DNA from: Ginsengibacter sp963792025
Lineage (GTDB): Bacteria > Bacteroidota > Bacteroidia > Chitinophagales > Chitinophagaceae
Reading direction: 5' to 3'
Length of the DNA stretch: 64,000 bases
NCBI GenBank assembly: GCA_963792025.1
Contig: CAWBUS010000008.1
Span: forward strand, 434,001-498,000
A model generated the notes under the pieces. It was given only the letters and a program-made list of their open reading frames with translations. It searched no databases and was not told where the DNA came from. Shown here one piece after another: positions 56,827 through 64,000 of the stretch. The stretch's first letter is position 1. Each line of letters opens with the position of its first letter. Position numbers and translations under genes: made by a program.

Positions 56827-57893
56827 GTGAAATCAAATGATTCCATATTAATAAAGAATGTAAAGGTTTCAGCATATAAAATACCCACTGATTTACCAGA
56901 AGCGGACGGCACGATACAATGGAATAGCACAACAATAGTTTTGACCGAAATTGAAGGCGGAGGAAAAAAAGGATTAGGATATACTTACGCACATGAGGCA
57001 GCCGCAATAGTTATAGATAAAACATTAAAGCAAATAGTTGTTGGCAAAAATGTGATGGATATTGAAAGCATTACTTCCGATACCATTTCCGCCATACGAA
57101 ATAATGGTGATTGTGGAATTGCTATGATGGCGGTAAGTGCTGTAGATAATGCATTGTGGGATTTGAAGGCAAAATTGCTTAATCTCCCTTTATGTGCCTT
57201 GCTGGGAAAAGCAAAAGACGGGATGCCGGTTTACGGAAGCGGAGGATTCACTACTTACAGTAATGCACAAACGAAGAAACAATTCCAGGATTGGGCGGCC
57301 GAAAGTATTGTTTGTTTTAAGATGAAAATAGGCAGTGAACCCGAAAAAGATATTCAGCGAATTGCAGCCGGCAGGAAAGCAATTGGCGGCGATGCAGCAA
57401 TTGTTTGTGGATGCAAACGGCGCTTACACCGTAAAACAGGCACTGGAGAAAGCAAATGCCTTCAATGAATACAACGTTACCTGGTACGAAGAACCCGTAA
57501 CCTCCGCGAACTTAAAAGGCCTTCGTTTTATAAGGGAGCATGTTCCCTCTAAAAATAAATATAGCCGCAGGTGAATATGGATACAACCTTCCTTATTTTG
57601 ACCAAATGCTGCATGCCGGCGCAGTTGATATTTTACAGGCAGATGCTACCCGTTGCGGTGGCATTTCTTATTTTATGAAAGCAGGCCACCTGGCAGAAGC
57701 ATACCAGGTTCCATTTTCTTCGCATTGTGCGCCATCGCTGCATTTGCATGCTGCCTTGGCGTTGCCTTCATTTTATATCGCCGAATATTTTCATGATCAT
57801 ATCCGAATAGAAAAAATGTTTTTTGAAGGGAGTTACACTTCCCGAAAAACGGAAAGGTTTATCCGGATATTTCAAAGCCCGGCATTGGTTTAA
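56827..57893 (+). CDS. enolase-superfamily (mandelate racemase/muconate lactonising) enzyme, frame broken twice
   Basis: With one extra base removed near 57403 and one near 57545 (in TTCCCTCT) the product is 354 residues. It starts at GTG 56827, 1 bp after the oxidase stop. The capping domain is residues about 1-125 and the barrel follows: acid/base pair in CFKMKIG (KxK), metal ligands in LFVDANGAY (Asp), TWYEEP (Glu) and AAGEYGY (Glu), plus DILQADATRCGG and the catalytic-side SSHCAPSLH. Substrate likely a sugar acid or dipeptide, but this superfamily cannot be assigned from sequence alone. Confidence 0.8.
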
Positions 57894-57942
57894 GCTTTAA
57901 AGAAAAAGATGCTCTTAAATACAAATTATAAAAAAACGTACA

Positions 57943-60900
57943 ATGGTAACTGATGATAAAAAAATAAAAAAAATACAACAAAAAGATATAAAACCCCTGC
58001 ATAACCACAACGGACACGCGAAAAAACAACATACGCCTGGAATTTTTGATACACGTTTTCAAACCCCCGACGCCGTTGGCGTAGACACTGTTAGCCTGGA
58101 GGAAGAGCTAATGAGGACAATTGCAGGTGAAGTGAGGTTCGATAAAGGCAGTCGTGCGTTGTACGCTACTGACGGCTCTAATTACCGGCAGGTACCCATA
58201 GGCGTTATATTGCCAAAAAACGAAAACGATATTCTTCAAACGTTAGCGCTATGCCGAAAATATAATGCACCGGTTTTATCACGTGGTGGCGGAACAAGCC
58301 TCGCGGGTCAATGTTGCAACGTGGCAGTTTTAATGGACATGTCAAAATATTACAACCGCATTTTGCATATAGATGAACAGAAAAAACTGGTAACAATCGA
58401 ACCCGGCATTGTACTGGATACGATGCGCCACACTACGGAAAGAGAAACCGGTTTAACGTTTGGGCCGGATCCTGCAACCCATACCCATTGTACATTAGGC
58501 GGCATGTTGGGTAACGATTCCTGCGGCATTCATTCGGTGATGGCACAGTTTGAAGGCAAAGGCGCAAGGACCGCGGACAATGTAGAATCAATGACGGTAG
58601 TTACGTATGATGGACATCAAATTAAAAGTAGGTCCAACATCGGACGAAGAGCTTGAGAATATTATAGACGAAGGCGGAAGGCGTGGTGAGATTTATGAAA
58701 AGATGAAAGCACTTCGCGATAAGTATGCTCATCTTATTCGTACAAAGTTTCCTAAAATTCCGAGGAGAGTTTCAGGATATAATTTACCGCAGTTACTTCC
58801 TGAAAACGGGTTTAATGTAGCTGCGGCATTAGTAGGTTCGGAGGGAACGTTAGTAACGATTTTGGAAGCCACAATGAATTTATTAAAAGCTCCAAAAAAA
58901 CGTTCACTTCTTGTATTGGGTTATCAAACGTTACCCGATGCAGGTTATGCGGTGCCTGCAATTTTACCTCACGAACCAATAGGCCTTGAAGGTATTGATC
59001 AACTCCTGATTGAATATATGAAAAGGAAAGGGTTAAATGTGGAAGACATTCCTTTATTGCCGCAAGGCGAAGCCTGGTTACTCGTTGAGTTTGGAGCAGA
59101 TACAAAAGAACAATCCGATCAAAAAGCAAAAGACTTAATGGACGAACTAAAGAAAGGAGATACCGTTCCAACCATGAGTCTTTTTGATGATGAGAAACAG
59201 GAAAAAATGTTGTGGGAGGTAAGAGAGTCTGGCCTCGGCGCAACTGCTGCTGTACCGGGCTTACCCACCATGCATCCCGGCTGGGAAGATTCTGCATGCC
59301 CGCCGGAAAAAGTTGGCGACTACCTGAAAGACCTACGTGCATTGTTTACGAAGTATGATTATAATCCTTCATTGTACGGACACTTTGGACAGGGCTGCAT
59401 TCATTGCCGCGTAGGTTTTGATTTAGAGACCGAAGATGGAATTGCAAAGTACAAACAGTTTACCATTGAAGCTTCACATTTGGCTGTAAGTTATGGTGGT
59501 TCTAACTCCGGTGAACATGGTGATGGACAGGCACGTGGCGATTTATTGGAGATAATGTTTGGTGAAGAAATCATGCAGGCCTTTAAAGAATTTAAAACTA
59601 TTTGGGATCCGCAATGGAAAATGAATCCTGGTAAAATTTTAAATACATACGGACAAACGAATAATCTTCGCACCGGTACAACTTATGATCCCCCAATTTT
59701 AAAAACACATTTTCAATTCCCTGAGCAGCATAACAATTTTGCGGAAGCTGCAAATCTTTGCGTTGGCGTCGGTAAATGCCGCCGCCACGAAGAAGGAACT
59801 ATGTGCCCGAGCTATATGGTAACCCGTGAAGAGGAGCACAGCACAAGAGGCAGGGCCCGCATGCTTTTTGAAATGATGGAAGGCGATGTATTAAAAGGCG
59901 GATGGAAAAATGAAGAAGTAAAACAATCATTGGATCTATGCCTCGCCTGCAAAGGATGCAAAGGGGATTGCCCCGTAAACGTAGATATGGCAACTTACAA
60001 ATCAGAATTTCTTTCACATTATTATGAAGGCAAATTGCGGCCACGAACGGCTTATGCTTTTGGTTGGATCTATTGGTGGTCGAGGCTTGCATCAAAAATG
60101 CCCGGCATTGCAAACTTCTTAACACATGCGCCGGTGTTGGGTTCTATCGCAAAAACAATTGCCGGTGTTACCCATAAACGTTCTATTCCAAAATTTGCCG
60201 AACGTACTTTTAGAGATTGGTTTAAGAACAGGCATATAAAAAATATTGCCAAACCAAAAGTCATCATCTGGGCTGATACCTTCAATAATTTCTTTTTACC
60301 TGAAACATTGGTTGCTGGTGTTAATGTACTGGAAGCTGCGGGTTACCAGGTAATCATTCCTAAAAAAATATTGTGTTGCGGCAGACCCTTATACGATTTT
60401 GGTATGCTGAAGCAGGCAAAGAAAATGCTGATAGAAATATTAGACACACTTCATGATGATATTGTTGAAGGAACTCCCATTGTTGGCTTTGAACCCAGCT
60501 GTGTGGCGGTTTTCAGAGATGAACTGTGCAATTTGTTTCCCCATAGCCAGGATGCAAAGCGACTAAAAAAACAGGTATTTACGTTAGCAGAATTTTTAGA
60601 AAAACAAGCGCATGATTTTAAAGCTCCGCAGATAAATAATAAGGCAATTATACAGGGTCATTGCCATCACAAGGCGATAATGAAATTGGATTGCGAAGAG
60701 AGTCTGCTTAAAAAAACTGGTTTGAATTACGAGGTATTAGATTCAGGATGTTGTGGTATGGCTGGTTATTTTGGTTATGAAAAAGGTGATCATTACGATG
60801 TATCAATAAAAGCAGGCGAAAGAGTTTTGTTACCTGCCGTAAGAAGTTTTGATAGTAATGGATTTATCATAGCAGATGGATTTAGTTGCCGCGAACAGAT

Positions 60901-61126
60901 AGAGCAGGAAACAAATCGCAAGGGGCTTCACTTAGCACAGGTGCTGGATATCGGCCTTCAAAACAAAACTTATTTTGAACCCAACCCTGAAAAAGAATAC
61001 CTGGAAAATAATAAGCTCAAAGCAAGTTCAAAACAAAAGATAAAAAGAACAATCGTTGCAGGTGCCGCATTGGGCATAGTTATATTACTGGTTACGAGAT
61101 CACTGATCTCAAAAAACAATACATAG
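57943..61126 (+). CDS. FAD- and [4Fe-4S]-binding oxidase (D-lactate/glycolate dehydrogenase type) with C-terminal membrane anchor, frame broken once
   Basis: With one extra base removed near 58613 (TATGATGGACATC) this is 1060 residues. The first part is a FAD_binding_4 domain (SRGGGTSLAGQCCN, DPATHTHCTLGGMLGNDSCG), then the substrate-linked C-domain (SLYGHFGQGCIHCRVGFDL, SNSGEHGDGQARGDLLEIMF), an iron-sulfur segment (CVGVGKCRRHEEGTMCPSY and CLACKGCKGDCPVN), and two CCG motifs (CCGRPLYDFG, CCGMAGYFG). The last 40 residues carry KIKRTIVAGAALGIVILLVT, a single membrane helix that relatives such as YdiJ lack. It would oxidise a 2-hydroxy acid and pass electrons to the quinone pool. Confidence 0.88.
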
Positions 61127-61130
61127 CATT

Positions 61131-61598
61131 ATGAAGAACACATCGCATGAATCGGTCGGGTTAGGGGCATTGGGTGCAGCAATAGGCAAAGGACTTATAG
61201 CAGGTTGCGCAGGTACCATAGCAATGACCATTTCACAAAAAATAGAAATGAAAATTACCGGTCGAAAACCCAGCCAGGCCACTGTGAAGGCAGTTAAAAA
61301 AGTGTTGCATATTCACCCGGACAAGGGCAATTCCGAAAAATTTTCCAATGAAATTCATTACACCTATGGCTCCATCAACGGCGTTTTACGGGGCTTGCTG
61401 TCACTGGTGGGCATTACGGGTTTTGCCGCTACATCACTTCATTTGGCTGCCATCTGGGGAACGGCTATAACGATCGAACCAGAACTGGATATTGCACCGC
61501 CGGTTAGCCAATGGAAAGCAAAAGACATCGCGATCGATATTTTTCACCATGCGGTGTATGCAATAGTTACCGGAATTGTATTTGACGCTATAGATTAA
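61131..61598 (+). CDS. membrane protein of unknown function
   Basis: A 155-residue protein with four hydrophobic stretches (about residues 9-30, 78-92, 94-112 and 136-152) in which glycine-rich LGALGAAIGKGLIAGCAGT and GVLRGLLSLVGITGFAATS are conspicuous, plus a charged middle (KITGRKPSQATVKAVKKVLH). I do not recognise a named domain. It starts 4 bp after the oxidase, suggesting the same operon, and may support the anchored oxidase; this is inference only. Confidence 0.65.
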   Translation: MKNTSHESVGLGALGAAIGKGLIAGCAGTIAMTISQKIEMKITGRKPSQATVKAVKKVLHIHPDKGNSEKFSNEIHYTYGSINGVLRGLLSLVGITGFAATSLHLAAIWGTAITIEPELDIAPPVSQWKAKDIAIDIFHHAVYAIVTGIVFDAID

Positions 61599-61624
61599 AA
61601 AAGTAATTAGTAAACTAAACAATA

Positions 61625-61993
61625 ATGACAATAGGAAAAAAAACCTGGGCAATAGCTGAAGGATATATCCCGGGGTGGAGTAACGGACCCGAGCCTGAAT
61701 TTACCAGCCATGAAGCGGCCTGCATTTTAAATACTTCTGACGAAGATGCGCATGTAGAGATTATGATTTATTTTTCAGACAAAGAACCGGTAGGTCCCTA
61801 CAAAATAACGGTGGAGGCTAAACGAACAAAGCATTTACGGTTTAATAACCTGGATGATCCGCAACCCATTCCCAAAGGAACCGATTATTCAAGCGTATTT
61901 GTGTCAGACGTTCCTATTGTAATACAACATACGCGGCTCGATTCAAGGCAAAATGCAAATGCCTTGATAACTACAATTGCTTATACTGAATGA
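61625..61993 (+). CDS. Anabaena sensory rhodopsin transducer homologue
   Basis: A 122-residue protein that matches the ASRT family along its length: KKTWAIAEGYIPGWSNGPEP, FTSHEAACILNTSDEDAHVE, IMIYFSDKEPVGPYKITVEA and VPIVIQHTRLDSRQNANALI. In Anabaena the protein relays the light signal of a rhodopsin and binds sugar-like ligands; most homologues occur without a rhodopsin gene nearby, and none is in this window. It lies 27 bp after the unknown membrane protein and 63 bp before the glucoamylase gene, so a carbohydrate-related role is possible. Confidence 0.85.
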   Translation: MTIGKKTWAIAEGYIPGWSNGPEPEFTSHEAACILNTSDEDAHVEIMIYFSDKEPVGPYKITVEAKRTKHLRFNNLDDPQPIPKGTDYSSVFVSDVPIVIQHTRLDSRQNANALITTIAYTE

Positions 61994-62056
61994 CCGTCAA
62001 CGTTGTTGAATTTTAAAATAGAAACCAGTACATAATAATAAAAGTTTACAAAATAA

Positions 62057-64000
62057 ATGCATAATACTTCCGCACCTGGCTGGCCAGGTATAAAACCCAA
62101 ATGGACATCAAGTTCTAAATCAGGAATTGGAAAAGCCCTGGATACCGCATCACTCGTAGCTTTTACACTAAGCCACGGCATCATCAATGAAGTATATTAT
62201 CCAAGGGAAGATATTGCATGCATGCGGGACATGGAATTAATTATAACAAACGATGCAGATTTTTTCTCTGAAGAAAAAAGAGATTGCAGCCACACAATAA
62301 AAATGATAAAGCCGGGTGTACCCGCTTATAAATTGGTAAACACGTGCCTTAAAGATAAGTACAGGATCACCAAAGAAATTATTGCCGACCCATTGCGTAG
62401 CACAGTCCTTCAAAAAACAACATTCACCCCAAAGAAAAAAGGTCCGGAACAATATCACGTGCATGTGTTATTAGCTCCACATTTAAATGATCATGGCAAT
62501 AATAACACCGGATGGACGGGCGAATATGACGGAGTACCGATGCTGTATGCATACCGCGATGGTTTATGTCTCGCCCTGAGCTGTTCCAATAAATTGTTAA
62601 AGCGTTCTGTTGGCTTTGTTGGTAAATCGGATGGATGGACAGATTTGCATTTGCACAATAAAATGACCTGGGAATATGAGAAGGCCGAAGATGGTAACAT
62701 TGCCCTGATGGCCGAGATCGATATTTCAGAAAGCAAAGAATTTACTCTCGCCATTGGCTTTGGAAGAAACGTGCAGGAAGCCTCCAATCATGCCCTTGGG
62801 AGTCTTTTAGACGGATATAACTATTTGGAGGATCAGTACACTAATAAATGGCAAACGTGGACAAAAGGTCTTAAGAATTTCGCAGCCAAACTTTACAGGA
62901 TAAGCGCCACCGTTATGCGCATCCATGAAGCAAAAAATTTTCCGGGAGGAGTGCTTGCCAGCTTGTCGGTTCCTTGGGGTGAAACCAAAAGCGATAAAGA
63001 CACAGGAGGTTACCACGTGGTTTGGCCGCGGGACCTCGTAGAAAGTGCCGGCGGCTTTTTAGCAATAAATGCGGTTGACGACGCCTTGCGCATAGTGAAT
63101 TATTTAATGTCAACACAAAAAGAAGACGGAAGTTGGCCGCAGAATATGTGGCTTGAGGGGGAAGAACATTGGAAGGGCTTGCAAATAGACCAGGTTGCTT
63201 TTCCGATTTTAATTGTCGGGCATTGTATTCGAAACAAATCTATGGACGCTGACCGCATAAAAAGATACTGGCCCCGCATAAAAAAAGCCATAGCGTTTTT
63301 AATTTATCACGGGCCCTTTTCCCAGGAAGACAGGTGGGAAGAAGAGAAAGGTTATTCAACATTTACTATTGCCGTTAGTGTCGCAGGAATGCTTGCTGCC
63401 GCTGACATAGCAGAAATTAATAAAGAACAGGAGTTGGCAAACTACTGTCGCGAAGTAGCCGACGAGTGGAATAGTAACATTGACAAATGGACGTATGTAA
63501 CCGGCACTTCCCTCGCAAAAGAACATGGTGTTGACGGATATTACATCAGGATTAATCCATATAAAAATATGGCAGCACAGGAATTAACCGACGAATCTAT
63601 CGATCTGAAAAACCATTCTAACGGAGAGGGTAATTCGAAAATAAACGAACTCATAAGTGTTGATGCACTTGCGCTGGTGAGGTTTGGCCTTCGGGAGGCA
63701 AATGATCCAAAAATTCTTAATACCATAAAGGTGATTGACGCTTTACTGAAGGTGGATACTCCCAATGGTCCATGCTGGCATCGCTATAATAATGATGGAT
63801 ACGGAGAAAAAAATAATGGACAACCTTACGATGGCACAGGTATAGGCAGGGCCTGGCCTTTGCTTACGGGAGAACGCGGCCACTATGAAGTAGCTGCCGG
63901 AAACATACCTGGCGCAAAAAAGCTTCTCAATGCGATGGAGGCTTTTTCATCTAATGGTTTTATTTCAGAACAAATATGGGACACGGGGGATATTCCCGAA
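62057..64000 (+). CDS. GH15 glucoamylase / glucodextranase-like, cut by the right edge
   Basis: The frame is open from ATG 62057 to the last base (648 codons) with no stop, so the C-terminus is missing. The N-terminal about 270 residues are the beta-rich domain of bacterial glucodextranase-type enzymes (SGIGKALDTASLVAFTLSHG, INEVYYPREDIACMRDMEL). The GH15 barrel follows with GGYHVVWPRDLVESAGGFL, WPQNMWLEGEEHWKG (general acid Glu), QIDQVAFPI and WEEEKGYSTFTIAV. It would release glucose from the non-reducing ends of alpha-glucans. There is no signal peptide, so it acts in the cytosol, matching the glycogen phosphorylase of region 1. Confidence 0.9.
   Translation, partial: MHNTSAPGWPGIKPKWTSSSKSGIGKALDTASLVAFTLSHGIINEVYYPREDIACMRDMELIITNDADFFSEEKRDCSHTIKMIKPGVPAYKLVNTCLKDKYRITKEIIADPLRSTVLQKTTFTPKKKGPEQYHVHVLLAPHLNDHGNNNTGWTGEYDGVPMLYAYRDGLCLALSCSNKLLKRSVGFVGKSDGWTDLHLHNKMTWEYEKAEDGNIALMAEIDISESKEFTLAIGFGRNVQEASNHALGSLLDGYNYLEDQYTNKWQTWTKGLKNFAAKLYRISATVMRIHEAKNFPGGVLASLSVPWGETKSDKDTGGYHVVWPRDLVESAGGFLAINAVDDALRIVNYLMSTQKEDGSWPQNMWLEGEEHWKGLQIDQVAFPILIVGHCIRNKSMDADRIKRYWPRIKKAIAFLIYHGPFSQEDRWEEEKGYSTFTIAVSVAGMLAAADIAEINKEQELANYCREVADEWNSNIDKWTYVTGTSLAKEHGVDGYYIRINPYKNMAAQELTDESIDLKNHSNGEGNSKINELISVDALALVRFGLREANDPKILNTIKVIDALLKVDTPNGPCWHRYNNDGYGEKNNGQPYDGTGIGRAWPLLTGERGHYEVAAGNIPGAKKLLNAMEAFSSNGFISEQIWDTGDIPE

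Overview
The window looks like chromosomal DNA of a Bacteroidota, probably a member of the Chitinophagaceae/Chitinophagales (inference). Reasons: several promoters carry a CAnnTTTR/TAnnTTTG-like -7 element, Shine-Dalgarno sequences are mostly absent, the gene order parA-parB-DUF5683-dapB is present, and most families (SHOCT protein, DUF2130, short NAD-dependent threonine dehydrogenase, TPR histidine kinase with LuxR regulator) are typical of that group. No transposase, integrase, phage gene or CRISPR array was seen.

Region 1 (1-23 kb) is an energy and stress island. It opens with the end of an F-type ATPase operon (alpha then gamma, as in N-ATPase operons) and a DUF4010/MgtC membrane protein. 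An AraC-type regulator with a CxxC-bearing N-terminal domain follows, then a set of short genes: cupin, SHOCT protein, lipoprotein, Na+/H+ antiporter, single-domain response regulator and zinc alcohol dehydrogenase. Four of these are preceded by an almost identical 66-bp promoter/operator module with fixed spacing, which I regard as the best discovery here. Then come polyphosphate kinase 2, glycogen phosphorylase, a HAD hydrolase, acetate kinase, a hibernation factor, phosphoketolase, class I aldolase, a proton-pumping P-type ATPase with an unusual tail, and phosphoglucomutase. Together they would turn stored glucan into sugar phosphates and then, through acetyl-phosphate, into acetate and ATP, beside two ion-pumping ATPases.

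Region 2 (23-42 kb) is ordinary chromosome: three tRNAs, a glycosyltransferase, a sensor kinase, DUF2130, an MtfA-like peptidase, a phosphopantetheinyl transferase, dCTP deaminase, a metallophosphoesterase, ParAB, DapB and threonine dehydrogenase. It also holds a pentameric ligand-gated-channel homologue and a TPR histidine kinase/LuxR pair.

Region 3 (42-64 kb) returns to accessory genes: a Kir-type potassium channel, a roughly 2900-residue cyclic beta-1,2-glucan synthase, small stress-type proteins (PEBP, DUF6496, DUF1328), a pyruvate oxidase, an enolase-superfamily enzyme, a large FAD/Fe-S oxidase with a C-terminal membrane anchor, an orphan Anabaena-type sensory rhodopsin transducer, and a GH15 glucoamylase that runs off the right edge.

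Seven otherwise well-conserved genes have broken reading frames. The ten breaks are all single-base insertions, and removing one base each restores full-length products. Base-calling or assembly error is the likeliest cause, so these genes are annotated as CDS with the break noted.
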